Shown here: piece after piece, positions 33,068 through 42,286 of the stretch
Layout: every line of letters starts with the position of its first letter
How positions within the stretch are numbered: the first letter of the stretch is position 1
DNA from: an uncultured Eubacteriales bacterium
Lineage (GTDB): Bacteria; Bacillota; Clostridia; Lachnospirales; Lachnospiraceae
DNA: 64,000 nucleotides
NCBI GenBank assembly: GCA_900545175.1
Contig: UQYF01000010.1
Coordinates: forward strand, 12,737 to 76,736
Reading direction: 5' to 3'
Position numbers and translations under genes: made by a program
The notes under the pieces: model-generated
Seen by the model: only the letters and a program-made list of their open reading frames with translations
The model's database searches: none
What the model was told of the DNA's origin: nothing

Positions 33068-33805
33068 ATGACTGTAAATATTGTTTTTCCTGTGTTGGAT
33101 GAAGAGAGAAGACTTGAGAAAGGGATACGTGCCACAGAGCGTTTTCTTGAAAAGAGAAAGGATATAGATGCAATAATTACTATTGTAGACAATGGTTCAA
33201 CGGACAGAACACTTGATATCATAGAAGAGCTTGCACAGGTGTATTCTAATATTAACTATATATCACTTAATGAGAAGGGCTTCGGGCTTGCTTTTCGTGA
33301 AGCGGTAAATAAAAATGACTGCGACATAGTAGGATATGTGGATGTTGATTTATCGACTGACATACACTATCTTGCAACAGTCATGAGAGCATTCGAAAAA
33401 TATGATGATATAAGCATAATAAAAGGAAACAGGCTTTCGGGAAAATCGAAGGTCAATGGAAGAAAGCCTCTTAGAAATATAACGAGCGTTGGACTTGATT
33501 TGCTTATCAAATCAGTATTCTTTGTCAGAGTATCGGATACTATGGAGGGCTTCCAGTTTTTCAGAAAAGAATGTGCCAAGAAGCTTGTCAAGCTTTCAGG
33601 TGATGATAAAGGGTGGTTCTACTGTGCGGAGCTTCTTATAAGAGCTGAAAAAGCAGGATACACAATAGCAGAGCTTCCTGTTGTGTGGAATGACGATTAT
33701 GACACGAAAGTAAATGTCATAAAGCTAATAAAGAATTATCTTTGCAGAATTTTTGACTTGAAGTTATCACTCATAAGCGAGAAGCTTCATCGCATCAGAA
33801 AGTAG
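33068..33805 (+). CDS. GT2-family glycosyltransferase (dolichyl-phosphate-mannose-synthase-like)
   Basis: A 245-residue soluble GT-A enzyme: NIVFPVLDEERRLEKGI start, TIVDNGSTDRTLDII nucleotide site, and VGYVDVDLSTDIHYL with the DxD motif. QFFRKECAKKLVKLSGDDKGWFYCAELLIRAEKAGY contains the expected acceptor-side region. It likely transfers a sugar from a nucleotide to polyprenyl phosphate. Part of the 28.4-35 kb cluster; a 40-bp repeat follows its stop. Confidence 0.9.
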   Translation: MTVNIVFPVLDEERRLEKGIRATERFLEKRKDIDAIITIVDNGSTDRTLDIIEELAQVYSNINYISLNEKGFGLAFREAVNKNDCDIVGYVDVDLSTDIHYLATVMRAFEKYDDISIIKGNRLSGKSKVNGRKPLRNITSVGLDLLIKSVFFVRVSDTMEGFQFFRKECAKKLVKLSGDDKGWFYCAELLIRAEKAGYTIAELPVVWNDDYDTKVNVIKLIKNYLCRIFDLKLSLISEKLHRIRK

Positions 33806-33824
33806 GAAGAGCGAAGCGGTGATT

Positions 33825-33872
33825 ATGTATGAGCAGGAAACGAAAGCGGATTGCGAATATCATAGGCATTGG
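33825..33872 (+). repeat. 40-bp interspersed repeat copy
   Basis: TATGTATGAGCAGGAAACGA followed by AAGCGGATTGCGAATATCAT. It starts 20 bases after the GT2 stop. Confidence 0.65.
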
Positions 33873-33903
33873 TTATTTATGTTGAAAGGGGTAATGAGCT
33901 GAC

Positions 33904-35007
33904 ATGGAATTTATTAAAAGAATCGATTTAAAAAGAAATTATGAAAGATACAAGGATGAATATCAGGCTGCTTTTACAAATGCGTGTGAACTGACTTCAT
34001 TTTCAGGCGGTCCATGTGCCGACAAATTCGACAGGGAATTTGCGGATTATTGCGGTGTAAAATATGCTACAGGAGTGAACAACGGAACATCAGCGCTTCA
34101 CTGCGCTATGCTGGCGCTTGGAGTCGGGGAAGGCGATGAAGTTATTGTTCCTGCCAACACATTTATAGCTACAGCGTGGGGCGTTACATACTGTGGTGCG
34201 ACACCGGTATTCGTTGACTGCACTGCCGACACATGGGAGATTGATGCTGACAAGATAGAGGAGAAAATAACTAAAAAGACCAAAGCGATAATAGGAGTAC
34301 ACCTGTACGGACAGCCGTTTGATTTTGGAGCAGTCAAAAAAATAGCAGACAAGTACGGACTTCCTGTGGTGGAGGATTGCGCGCAGGCACATGGAGCTCT
34401 TTATGAAGGCCGCAAGGTTGGAAGTCTTGGTGTTATGGGATGCTTCAGCTTCTATCCGGGAAAGAATTTGTTCTGTTTCGGCGAGGGAGGAAGTGTGACT
34501 TCCGACAACGAAGCGTACATTGACACAATCAATGTTCTTAAAAATCAGGGTTCAAGGCAGCGTTATCACCATGAGAGAGTCGGCTATAATATGCGCCTTG
34601 AAGGTGTCAACGGCGCGATACTTTCCGTAGGCTTGTCACATCTGGATGATTGGACCGCAAGACGCAGAGAGCTTGGAAAAAAATATCTTGATAAGATAAA
34701 TAATCCGCACATTACAATGCAGGCACATCCTGACAATACTAAGACAGTATTTCACTTGTTTGAAGTGACGGTTGATAAGAGGGATGAGTTTATTGAGTAC
34801 ATGAAGCAGAACGGAATTGGCTGTGACAAGCATTATCCGGTGCCATGTCATTTGCAGGAGGCATACAAGGGACTTGGATATAAGACAGGCGACTGTCCTA
34901 ATGCGGAATACCTTGCTTTGCACTGCGTATCACTTCCGATGTTCCCGGAGCTTACGGATGAAGAGCAGGATTATATAATAGAAAAATGCAATGAGTTTAA
35001 CTGCTGA
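33904..35007 (+). CDS. DegT/DnrJ/EryC1/StrS aminotransferase
   Basis: A 367-residue PLP enzyme of the sugar aminotransferase group: NNGTSALHCAMLALGVGEGDEVIVPANTF, VEDCAQAHGALY (PLP-stacking Asp region), and GCFSFYPGKNLFCFGEGG with the Schiff-base Lys. YNMRLEGVNGAILSVGLSHLD is also typical. It makes an amino sugar by transamination of a keto-sugar nucleotide. Last gene of the cluster, suggesting that an aminodeoxy sugar is installed by the upstream transferases. AAAGGGG precedes the start. Confidence 0.93.
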   Translation: MEFIKRIDLKRNYERYKDEYQAAFTNACELTSFSGGPCADKFDREFADYCGVKYATGVNNGTSALHCAMLALGVGEGDEVIVPANTFIATAWGVTYCGATPVFVDCTADTWEIDADKIEEKITKKTKAIIGVHLYGQPFDFGAVKKIADKYGLPVVEDCAQAHGALYEGRKVGSLGVMGCFSFYPGKNLFCFGEGGSVTSDNEAYIDTINVLKNQGSRQRYHHERVGYNMRLEGVNGAILSVGLSHLDDWTARRRELGKKYLDKINNPHITMQAHPDNTKTVFHLFEVTVDKRDEFIEYMKQNGIGCDKHYPVPCHLQEAYKGLGYKTGDCPNAEYLALHCVSLPMFPELTDEEQDYIIEKCNEFNC

Positions 35008-35221
35008 TGGTATGGCAATTTCAGGAGTGTAGAAGATGCTATAAGTTAAACCTATAACTGATACATGGATATATGAATTACCACTTTTTCTTCTGATGTG
35101 CTATGATAAGCACAGTTAAAGAAACAGACAAAATAACTCATTATGAAAAGGGTTAAAATATCACAGCTGTAACATATAAAAGTACAGCAAAATACAGCAT
35201 AACAAGAAGGAGATAATAATT

Positions 35222-36532
35222 ATGGCAAAGAAGCATTATTCAGAGAGAAATCTTAAGTTTGAGACATTACAGTTACATGTTGGTCAGGAGAGTCCGGATC
35301 CAGTTACAGACGCAAGAGCCGTTCCGATTTACCTCACATCATCCTATGTGTTCCACAACAGCCAGCATGCCTCCGACAGATTCGCACTTAAGGACGCAGG
35401 AAACATCTATGGACGACTTACCAACCCTACAGAGGACGTGTTTGAGAGAAGAATAGCAACACTTGAGGGCGGCGTGGCAGCACTTGCAGTTGGTTCAGGA
35501 GCAGCAGCACTTGCATATGCATTTCAGGCTGTAGCACATGCAGGAGACCATATCGTTGCAGCTAAGAATATCTACGGCGGTACATATAACCTTCTCGCAC
35601 ACACACTTCCTGACTACGGCATCACAGCTACATTTGTTGACCCATTCGACTATGATGCGATTGAGGCAGCCATTCAGGATAATACAAAGGCAATCGAGAT
35701 TGAGACACTCGGAAATCCTAACTCAGAGGTAGTTGACATTGAGAAGATTGCACAGATTGCACACGCACACAAGCTTCCTCTCATTGTAGATAACACCTTT
35801 GCAACCCCATATCTTGTAAGACCAATCGAGTACGGTGCGGACATCGTTGTTCACTCCGCAACAAAGTTCATCGGTGGTCACGGAACAACAATCGGCGGTG
35901 TGATTGTTGACAGCGGTAAGTTTGACTGGAATTCATCTGACAAGTTCCCATGGCTTACAGAGCCAAATGTATCCTACCACGGCGTAAGCTTTGCAAGAGA
36001 CTGTGCTCCGGCCGCATTTGTGACATACATCAGAGCAATCCTTCTGCGTGACACAGGTGCAACAATCTCACCTGTACACTCATTCATATTCCTTCAGGGA
36101 CTTGAGACATTATCACTCAGAGTTGAGAGACATGTCGAGAACGCTTTAAAGGTTGTGAAGTATTTACAGAGCCAGCCGCTTGTTGAGAAGGTAAATCACC
36201 CTTCAATCTCAACAGACCCTGAGCAGCAGAAGCTCTACAAGAAGTATTTCCCTAACGGCGGCGGTTCAATCTTCACCTTCGAGATTAAGGGCGATGCTAA
36301 GAAGGCACAGGAGTGGATTGACAACCTTGAGTTATTCTCACTTCTTGCTAACGTAGCCGATGTAAAGTCACTCGCAATACACCCTGCTTCAACAACTCAT
36401 TCCGAGTGCAACGAGGCTGAGCTCTTAGACCAGGGAATCAAGCCTAACACAATCAGACTTTCAATCGGTACAGAGAATATCGACGATATCATCGAGGATT
36501 TGGACGAGGCATTCAAGGCAATAGCAGATTGA
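35222..36532 (+). CDS. metY: O-acetylhomoserine sulfhydrylase (MetY)
   Basis: A 436-residue Cys/Met-metabolism PLP enzyme. FETLQLHVGQESPDPVTDARAVPIYLTSSYVF at the start, YGRLTNPTEDVFERRIATLEGG and VVHSATKFIGGHGTTIGG (Schiff-base Lys) are characteristic, and SLAIHPASTTHSE follows near the C-terminus. It joins O-acetylhomoserine with sulfide to give homocysteine. AAGGAG lies upstream of the ATG. It stands alone; no S-box or T-box was recognised in the 214-base spacer. A terminator follows. Confidence 0.93.
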   Translation: MAKKHYSERNLKFETLQLHVGQESPDPVTDARAVPIYLTSSYVFHNSQHASDRFALKDAGNIYGRLTNPTEDVFERRIATLEGGVAALAVGSGAAALAYAFQAVAHAGDHIVAAKNIYGGTYNLLAHTLPDYGITATFVDPFDYDAIEAAIQDNTKAIEIETLGNPNSEVVDIEKIAQIAHAHKLPLIVDNTFATPYLVRPIEYGADIVVHSATKFIGGHGTTIGGVIVDSGKFDWNSSDKFPWLTEPNVSYHGVSFARDCAPAAFVTYIRAILLRDTGATISPVHSFIFLQGLETLSLRVERHVENALKVVKYLQSQPLVEKVNHPSISTDPEQQKLYKKYFPNGGGSIFTFEIKGDAKKAQEWIDNLELFSLLANVADVKSLAIHPASTTHSECNEAELLDQGIKPNTIRLSIGTENIDDIIEDLDEAFKAIAD

Positions 36533-36555
36533 GAATATCATTGACGGCTGAATGT

Positions 36556-36600
36556 ACAGCGGGTGTGGAGCATACTATATGTGTGTGGCACCCGCTGTTT
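36556..36600 (+). terminator. Terminator after metY
   Basis: ACAGCGGGTG (36556-36565) pairs with CACCCGCTGT (36589-36598), followed by TT-AGTTT. Confidence 0.7.
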
Positions 36601-36676
36601 AGTTTGCAATTATTGTGTAGTGGTGGTAAAATTAGATAATTATATAGGTAATTGTGATAAAAAAGGAGAAAATATT

Positions 36677-38173
36677 ATGGCTTGCACTACATTATTAGTT
36701 GGTAAGAATGCGTCCTACGATGGTTCCACCATGATAGCGCGCAACGATGACTCAGGTTCGGGGCATTTTATGCCTAAGAAGTTTGTTGTTGTAAAGGAAG
36801 ATGAGCAGAAGGAGAAGTACAGGACGGTCATATCGCATCTCGATATAAAGCTTCCTAAGAATCCTCTACGTCACACGGAGATGCCTAATGCCGTAGACGG
36901 CGAGGGAATATGGGCTGCGAGCGGCGTCAATGAGGCGAATGTCGGAATGACTGCCACGGAGACAATCACTTCGAACCCAAGAGTGTTAGGGGCTGATCCG
37001 CTTGTCGTGTATAAGCCTGCCGCTGACGGAGAAAAGGAGGTTCCGGGCGGTATCGGAGAGGAGGACATTGTCCACATTGTTCTTCCGTACATAAAGACCG
37101 CAAAAGAGGGCGTTAAGAGACTAGGAAGCCTTCTTGAGAAGTATGGAACTTACGAGATGAACGGAATAGCCTTTCAGGATGTGAATGAGATATGGTGGCT
37201 TGAGACCATAGGCGGGCATCACTGGATTGCAAAGAAGGTTCCTGACGATGTGTATGTGGTTATGCCGAATCAGCAGGGTATAGACGATTTTGATTTTGTG
37301 GATGCTCTCGGAAAAAAGAAGGAGCATATGTGCTCCGCCGATATGAAGGAATTTATTGAGAGCAATCACCTTAATCTCTCGAACATTGAGACGGACTGGA
37401 CGCATTTTGACGTAAGGTCGGCATTCGGAAGCCACGATGACTCGGATCATGTGTATAACACGCCGAGAGCATGGTATATGTTAAGATATTTCAATCCGCA
37501 CACGGCAAGCTGGGACGGTGCGGACGCGGATTTCACACCATCCTCGGACGATCTGCCATGGTGTCTTGTGCCGGAGAAAAAGATTACGGTAGAGGACGTG
37601 AAGTATGTGCTCTCCTCACACTATCAGGGAACTTCGTATGACCCGTATGGCGCTTACGGCGACAAGAGCATGAGCGGTGCATACCGTTCAATCGGAATTA
37701 ACCGCAATGACTTCCTATCTGTTATACAGATGCGCCCTGACCTTGAGAAGGACGTTCAGGCTGTGGAGTGGGTTGCCTTTGCATCGAATGCATTCAATGT
37801 GCTGGTTCCATTCTATGCGGATGTGCTCACGACACCTGAGTATCTTTCAAATACTACGGGAGAGGTTTCGACAGACAATTTCTACTGGGGCAGCAGAATG
37901 ATAGCGGCGATGGCTGACGCTTCATATAAAAAGTCGATTTTCCACATTGAGCGCTACAAGGAGAAGGTTATGTCGAGAGGACATGAGATTATCGGACGCT
38001 ACGACGCACTGCTTGCGCAGGAGAGGGATGCCGATAAGCGCATGGAGTTAAAGACGGCAGCCAACGAGGAGGTCGCAGCGATGGTAAAGAAGGAGACACT
38101 TGCGACACTCGACAAAGTGCTATACGAGCTAAGCAACCAGATGAAGAATGCGTATTCGAGGTCGGATGCGTAG
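36677..38173 (+). CDS. C69-family dipeptidase (PepD-like)
   Basis: A 498-residue N-terminal-nucleophile dipeptidase. The N-terminus MACTTLLVGKNASYDGSTMIARNDDSG has the catalytic Cys at position 3 and matches PepD family starts, so the ATG at 36677 (after GGAG) is certain even though the frame opens at 36563. IWWLETIGGHHWIAKKVPDDVYVVMPNQ is another conserved stretch. Cytoplasmic; it hydrolyses a broad range of dipeptides. An esterase gene begins 5 bases downstream and is probably co-transcribed. Confidence 0.93.
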   Translation: MACTTLLVGKNASYDGSTMIARNDDSGSGHFMPKKFVVVKEDEQKEKYRTVISHLDIKLPKNPLRHTEMPNAVDGEGIWAASGVNEANVGMTATETITSNPRVLGADPLVVYKPAADGEKEVPGGIGEEDIVHIVLPYIKTAKEGVKRLGSLLEKYGTYEMNGIAFQDVNEIWWLETIGGHHWIAKKVPDDVYVVMPNQQGIDDFDFVDALGKKKEHMCSADMKEFIESNHLNLSNIETDWTHFDVRSAFGSHDDSDHVYNTPRAWYMLRYFNPHTASWDGADADFTPSSDDLPWCLVPEKKITVEDVKYVLSSHYQGTSYDPYGAYGDKSMSGAYRSIGINRNDFLSVIQMRPDLEKDVQAVEWVAFASNAFNVLVPFYADVLTTPEYLSNTTGEVSTDNFYWGSRMIAAMADASYKKSIFHIERYKEKVMSRGHEIIGRYDALLAQERDADKRMELKTAANEEVAAMVKKETLATLDKVLYELSNQMKNAYSRSDA

Positions 38174-38178
38174 GTGAT

Positions 38179-38919
38179 ATGAAACTCAATATAGATACAT
38201 TTAAGCCGGAAAACAGAATATGCAGGGTGTACCGTGATGCGGGGAATGGAAGTGACATTTCCTGCGTCATTGTGCAGGCAGTGGACAAGGAGTGGATTGT
38301 CGAGGAATCGCAGAAAGAAACAGCCGGGGCAGCCGTTAAGGAGGACACACTCGGGGCGGAAGCTGAAAGTATTTTGAGAGGGAACGATGGTGTCATATTT
38401 GCTAACTTTGCCGTGGAGCACTGGAATGACGAGCTGTCGCCGTGGCGTGCGGACGCTGTATTTAAAAATCAGCCGTTCGCAGGCGTGGCAGAGAGCACGC
38501 TTAAATTCGTCACGGATGTTTTTATTCCGGAGCTCATGGCAAGATATGAATTACCGCCGGATATTAGAATTATAATCGGCGGCTATTCGCTTGCGGGCTT
38601 GTTCGCACTGTGGGCTTCATATATGACAGACATATTCCATGCCGTTGCGGCGGTGTCGCCGTCAGTGTGGTTTCCTGGGTGGATTGAATTTGCTGCAAAG
38701 AAACATATTCTTGCAGATAAGGTCTATTTAAGTCTCGGAAACAGGGAGGAAAAGACTAACAATAGGACTATGGCAAGTGTCGGCGACAATATCAGGCTGC
38801 AAAAGGAGCTTCTCGACAGGCAGGGCATACAGTGTGTGCTCGAGTGGAATGAGGGAAATCATTTCAGGGATGTGGACAAGCGCATCGCCAGGGGAATGTT
38901 GTGGGCGGCGGAGACTTGA
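38179..38919 (+). CDS. Esterase-D-like alpha/beta hydrolase
   Basis: A 246-residue hydrolase of the esterase-D/antigen-85 type. The nucleophile is Ser in IIIGGYSLAGLFALWAS, with Asp/Glu in DKVYLSLGNREEKT and His in WNEGNHFRDVD. No signal peptide. Family members cut acyl esters such as siderophores or sugar esters. Five bases from the C69 dipeptidase stop and convergent with an AraC gene after 2 bases; no terminator lies between them. Confidence 0.82.
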   Translation: MKLNIDTFKPENRICRVYRDAGNGSDISCVIVQAVDKEWIVEESQKETAGAAVKEDTLGAEAESILRGNDGVIFANFAVEHWNDELSPWRADAVFKNQPFAGVAESTLKFVTDVFIPELMARYELPPDIRIIIGGYSLAGLFALWASYMTDIFHAVAAVSPSVWFPGWIEFAAKKHILADKVYLSLGNREEKTNNRTMASVGDNIRLQKELLDRQGIQCVLEWNEGNHFRDVDKRIARGMLWAAET

Positions 38920-38921
38920 TT

Positions 38922-39728
38922 TTAATTTGTCCCATTCTGTTTATGAGTGCGCCATTTAGACGGCGCAAGCCCTGCAGCCTGTTTAAACTGTCTCGAAAAA
39001 TGAACGATACTGTTGTAACCGCAGCGCTCGGCAATCTGTTCGATTGTGTATGCTGTTTCGGATAAAAGCCTTTTGGCGTTCTCAATGCGGCTGTTGATTA
39101 TGTCGGCACCACATGAGATGCCGAAGGCTTTTTTATATAGTTCCTGAAAATATATTGAGCTTAGGCCGGCTTCCTTCGCAAGCTTCGGGATACTGTATTC
39201 AAGCTGTGGATTGGCGTAGATGTCCTGTCTTGCTGAGAGTATGGCATTGTAATGCGGGATAGGCTCAGAGCTCTTTAAGTAACGGCAGTGAAGTGTTTCA
39301 AAAAGGGCGAGCATCAGATTGTCGATGATGGCATCCTTTTTGGCAAAGCCGGAGTGAAAAGCATTCGCAATCAGTGCAAAATATGCGCCGATGGGGCTGT
39401 CGAGCCCGAAGAATAACGGCTTTGCGAGCGGGATTTTGCCTGAATTGCCTGTAGCTTTTGCACATAGGGACAAGAGTATTCCTTGTGTGTCATCAAAATT
39501 CACCCAGTCGTCTTTGTATTCATTTTCATTGCCGTGGTAGATTGCCTTATCGTCTGGAGGTAGCAGCACAATGCTCCCCGCCGACACCTCATGTTTCTGC
39601 CCGTTAATGTTGAATACAGCATCAGACTTGGTATAAATCAAAATATAAAAATCCCGCTCCTCCACATGATAAATAACCTCGCCACGCGCGTGCACGGTGT
39701 TACATGCAGTATATATTATGTTAAACAT
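38922..39728 (-). CDS. AraC-family regulator divergent from GH27
   Basis: A 268-residue regulator with N-terminal cupin domain (EVSAGSIVLLPPDDKAIYHGNE) and C-terminal double helix-turn-helix (YTIEQIAERCGYNSIVHFSRQFKQAAGLAPSKWR). GGAGG precedes its ATG. It is divergent from the GH27 alpha-galactosidase with 130 bp between starts, so it is the probable activator of that gene in response to an alpha-galactoside. Confidence 0.93.
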   Translation of the reverse strand: MFNIIYTACNTVHARGEVIYHVEERDFYILIYTKSDAVFNINGQKHEVSAGSIVLLPPDDKAIYHGNENEYKDDWVNFDDTQGILLSLCAKATGNSGKIPLAKPLFFGLDSPIGAYFALIANAFHSGFAKKDAIIDNLMLALFETLHCRYLKSSEPIPHYNAILSARQDIYANPQLEYSIPKLAKEAGLSSIYFQELYKKAFGISCGADIINSRIENAKRLLSETAYTIEQIAERCGYNSIVHFSRQFKQAAGLAPSKWRTHKQNGTN

Positions 39729-39750
39729 GATACCTCCATAGCATATAAAA

Positions 39751-39784
39751 ACATATAATATGTTAAATACATGATATTATATGT
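39751..39784. promoter_or_regulatory. Paired AT-rich palindromes between AraC and GH27
   Basis: ACATATAATATGT (39751-39763) and ACATGATATTATATGT (39769-39784) lie between the divergent starts. They may be regulator sites, but AT-rich palindromes arise easily by chance. Confidence 0.35.
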
Positions 39785-39858
39785 AATTCCATTTTACAAC
39801 CCAAATGTCATAATGAGATATAGAATAAATCAAGAGACGTTTATAAAGGAGGCTCATT

Positions 39859-40989
39859 ATGTTGTATAACACACCCGCCATGGGCTGGAACTCATGGAAC
39901 ACATTTGGCGCAGACATTAACGAAAAGCTAATCATGGAGATGGCTGACGTGATTGTGTCGGAAGGCTACAAGGACGCAGGCTACGAGTATGTCATAATCG
40001 ACGATTGCTGGTCGCTCAAGGAGAGAGTCGACGGAAAGCTGGTGGCTGATCCGGCTCTATTTCCGCACGGAATGAAGGCTCTTTCCGATTACATACATGG
40101 CAGGGGGCTCAAGTTCGGAATGTACTCCTGTGCCGGGTTTAAGACCTGTGCCGGATATCCGAGCAGCTATGGACATGAATTTGAGGATGCGAAGCAGTTT
40201 GCCGAGTGGGGAGTCGACTATTTGAAGTATGATTTCTGCAACTTTCCGGCGAGCGGAGATGCTAAGAACGCATACCTTACGATGGCTATGGCACTGAGAA
40301 ACAGCGGAAGGGAAATCTTCTTTGCAGCCTGCAACTGGGGTGTGCAGGATCCGGCGAAGTGGATGCGCTCTAGAGGAGCCAACAGCTACCGTTCAACCGG
40401 AGATATTTTTGATGTGCCGAAGAGCTACAAGGACATATTTATGCAGCAGGCTGAGAACGTAGAAGGAAATGCTCCGGGCTGCTATAATGATATGGATATG
40501 CTGATTGTAGGCATGCGCGGAAACGGCAATGTCGGAATAGGAGGCTGCACCGACGAGCAGTATTTGCAGCATTTTGCAATGTGGTCGTTCCTCGGCTCAC
40601 CGCTTATCATAGGCTCAGATATAAGAAACATTGACGATACCAACAAGGCGACACTTTTGAATAGGGGGCTCATCTCAATCAGTCAGGACGAGGCAGACTG
40701 CCCGGCATTTATGATTGGAAAAGATGAGGGGAAGAAGTACACATTCGGAAAAATTCTCTCGGGAAACAGAGTTGCGCTGGCATTTTTCAACATCGACGCA
40801 GAGGACGACTGGTCACAGAACATGAGTATATCATTTGACGACCTCGGTATTCACTCCGAGTCGGGCATCGGGCTTAGACTGACAGATGCAGTGACGGGTG
40901 AGGATTATGGCGTTTTCCGTGACGGCTACAGCACGAAGCTTCCGGTTGACGGTAGTAAGATACTCATTGGAGAGCTGGTGCAGGAATGA
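39859..40989 (+). CDS. GH27 alpha-galactosidase
   Basis: A 376-residue GH27 enzyme with NTPAMGWNSWNTFG at the start, VIIDDCW, YLKYDFCN with nucleophile Asp125 and SYRSTGDI with acid-base Asp182. The C-terminal ~90 residues form the small beta-sandwich. No signal peptide, so it removes alpha-galactose from imported raffinose-type oligosaccharides or melibiose. AAAGGAGG precedes the ATG. Its last bases overlap the zinc-ribbon ORF by 4 bases. Confidence 0.94.
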   Translation: MLYNTPAMGWNSWNTFGADINEKLIMEMADVIVSEGYKDAGYEYVIIDDCWSLKERVDGKLVADPALFPHGMKALSDYIHGRGLKFGMYSCAGFKTCAGYPSSYGHEFEDAKQFAEWGVDYLKYDFCNFPASGDAKNAYLTMAMALRNSGREIFFAACNWGVQDPAKWMRSRGANSYRSTGDIFDVPKSYKDIFMQQAENVEGNAPGCYNDMDMLIVGMRGNGNVGIGGCTDEQYLQHFAMWSFLGSPLIIGSDIRNIDDTNKATLLNRGLISISQDEADCPAFMIGKDEGKKYTFGKILSGNRVALAFFNIDAEDDWSQNMSISFDDLGIHSESGIGLRLTDAVTGEDYGVFRDGYSTKLPVDGSKILIGELVQE

Positions 40990-41216
40990 ATCTGCAGGGC
41001 GGAGATGTAACAGGTATATCGGAATTTTGCAGCAAATGTGGAATGGTATTAAATAAAGATGAGATTGCTCTTCATAAAAAGCTCTACAACCGGGCTGCAA
41101 AGAGCTTTCTGTGCATCAGGTGCAGCAGTGAGTATCTCGAGGTGACGCAGGAGCTGCTCACTGCTAAGATAGAGGAATTTAAGAAAATGGGGTGCACGTT
41201 GTTTTCACCAAAGTAA
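40986..41216 (+). CDS. Small two-CxxC zinc-ribbon-like protein
   Basis: A 76-residue protein with CSKCGMVLNKDEIALHKK and FLCIRCSSEYL, two CxxC knuckles 27 residues apart, the form of a short zinc ribbon. Its ATG overlaps the alpha-galactosidase stop (ATGA), giving translational coupling, though the ribosome site is weak. Function unknown; it may bind nucleic acid or metal. A terminator follows. Confidence 0.7.
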   Translation: MNLQGGDVTGISEFCSKCGMVLNKDEIALHKKLYNRAAKSFLCIRCSSEYLEVTQELLTAKIEEFKKMGCTLFSPK

Positions 41217-41217
41217 T

Positions 41218-41251
41218 ATGTAGAGGTCAGAATATCTTTTGACCTCTACAT
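41218..41251 (+). terminator. Terminator after the zinc-ribbon gene
   Basis: ATGTAGAGGTCA pairs with TGACCTCTACAT (41240-41251) around a 10-base loop. No strong T-tract. Confidence 0.7.
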
Positions 41252-41291
41252 CATATTTATGAGAAAATGAAAAGAAAAAACGGAGTGCATT

Positions 41292-41882
41292 ATGAAAGAA
41301 GATTTAAAAAAGAAGCTCGATTTTATCATGGAGCTGGACAAAATTAAGAACATAACAAGACAGACCTACATCGGTGACGGCAGCAGGAAGGAGAACGATG
41401 CGGAGCACTCATGGCATCTTGCGCTTATGTGTTTTGTTCTCGCAGAGTATTCAAATGAGCCGATAGATGTTCTAAAGACTATGAAGATGGTGCTCATGCA
41501 CGATGTCATTGAGATTGATGCCGGGGACACATACGCTTACGATGCGGAGGGAAATAAGACAAAGAAGGAACGCGAGCTTAGGGCGGCAGAGCGCATATAT
41601 GCGATACTTCCCGATGAACAGGCGAAGGAGTATAGAGCACTGTGGGACGAGTTCGAGGCGATGGAGACACCGGAAGCAAAATTTGCGAATGTTCTCGATA
41701 AGCTTCAGCCGCTTCTGCTCAATGATGCCACGAATGGTATTGCGTGGGAGGAGCACGGAATAAAGGTATCGCAGGTGCTAAAGAGAAATGCGAGAGTGCA
41801 TGAGGGCTCGGAGGAGCTTTGGGAATATGCGAGGGCACTGATTCAAAGAAACGTGGATGAAGGGCATCTGATTGACGGTTAA
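41292..41882 (+). CDS. HD-domain hydrolase, YfbR/HDDC2-like
   Basis: A 196-residue HD-domain protein: NDAEHSWHLALM supplies the first His, LMHDVIEIDAGDTYAYD the HD pair, and NVLDKLQPLLLND the last Asp. The arrangement matches the 5'-deoxynucleotidase YfbR/HDDC2 group, which dephosphorylates deoxynucleoside monophosphates. GGAG precedes the ATG. Monocistronic. Confidence 0.88.
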   Translation: MKEDLKKKLDFIMELDKIKNITRQTYIGDGSRKENDAEHSWHLALMCFVLAEYSNEPIDVLKTMKMVLMHDVIEIDAGDTYAYDAEGNKTKKERELRAAERIYAILPDEQAKEYRALWDEFEAMETPEAKFANVLDKLQPLLLNDATNGIAWEEHGIKVSQVLKRNARVHEGSEELWEYARALIQRNVDEGHLIDG

Positions 41883-41957
41883 AAAGTTATTCTGCAGCTT
41901 AGAGAAAATAGTCAGGTATGATTTACCAAAGCATGATTTAATATTTTACATGATATT

Positions 41958-42055
41958 GATGTCAAAGCATGCTAATTTAATGTACGAGTGTATAACGTAT
42001 TATATTTATGTATATCACGACTTTTGGGAGAAGCTTAGATGTTCTTAGAACATCT
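41958..42055. mobile_element. Inverted-repeat element, family 2, left-half copy
   Basis: GATGTCAAAGCATGCTAATT then GAGTGTATAACGTATTATAT and ACGACTTTTGGGAGAAGCTT match the left half of 8514-8692. The right half is missing. It ends just upstream of the mgtE promoter. Confidence 0.6.
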
Positions 42056-42070
42056 TTTACATAAAATTGA

Positions 42071-42100
42071 TTGACACGTTAACATATAAGGAAGTACAAT
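42071..42100 (+). promoter_or_regulatory. Sigma-A promoter of the mgtE leader
   Basis: -35 TTGACA (42071-42076), 18-base spacer, -10 TACAAT (42095-42100). The predicted start is near 42107, so the transcript has a leader of about 280 nt before mgtE. Confidence 0.7.
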
Positions 42101-42170
42101 ATCATAGGAGTAAGAATCCGTACACGGAAGGATTTCCGTATTTGAAGAAAATTATCAGGAGGTGGACTGC

Positions 42171-42260
42171 ATGGACAGTTGCGACAGTATTGGTCGAAGT
42201 ATTATCTGCGGTGGCAGACATATGAATATCATGACGCAGCTTGTCAGGTGTGGACACTGA
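42171..42260 (+). CDS. 29-codon ORF in the mgtE leader
   Basis: Begins MDSCDSIGRSIICGGRH and ends with VRCGH. AGGAGG lies 9 bases before the ATG, stronger than for many genes here. Three cysteines and two histidines could bind a metal, or the ORF may be a control device only: its stop codon falls in the right arm of the hairpin at 42233-42268, so ribosome position would change the downstream fold. Confidence 0.5.
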   Translation: MDSCDSIGRSIICGGRHMNIMTQLVRCGH

Positions 42261-42286
42261 GCTGCGTCTGTTTCATATTGCCTTTT

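Noticed and set aside
35008..35221. S-box or T-box leader before metY
   Set aside because: No conserved T-box bulge or SAM-riboswitch core could be seen in the 214 bases.
36601..36660. Possible third family 1 element (TAGGTAATTGTGAT)
   Set aside because: Only about 10 matching bases at one end and no paired end; chance similarity is likely.
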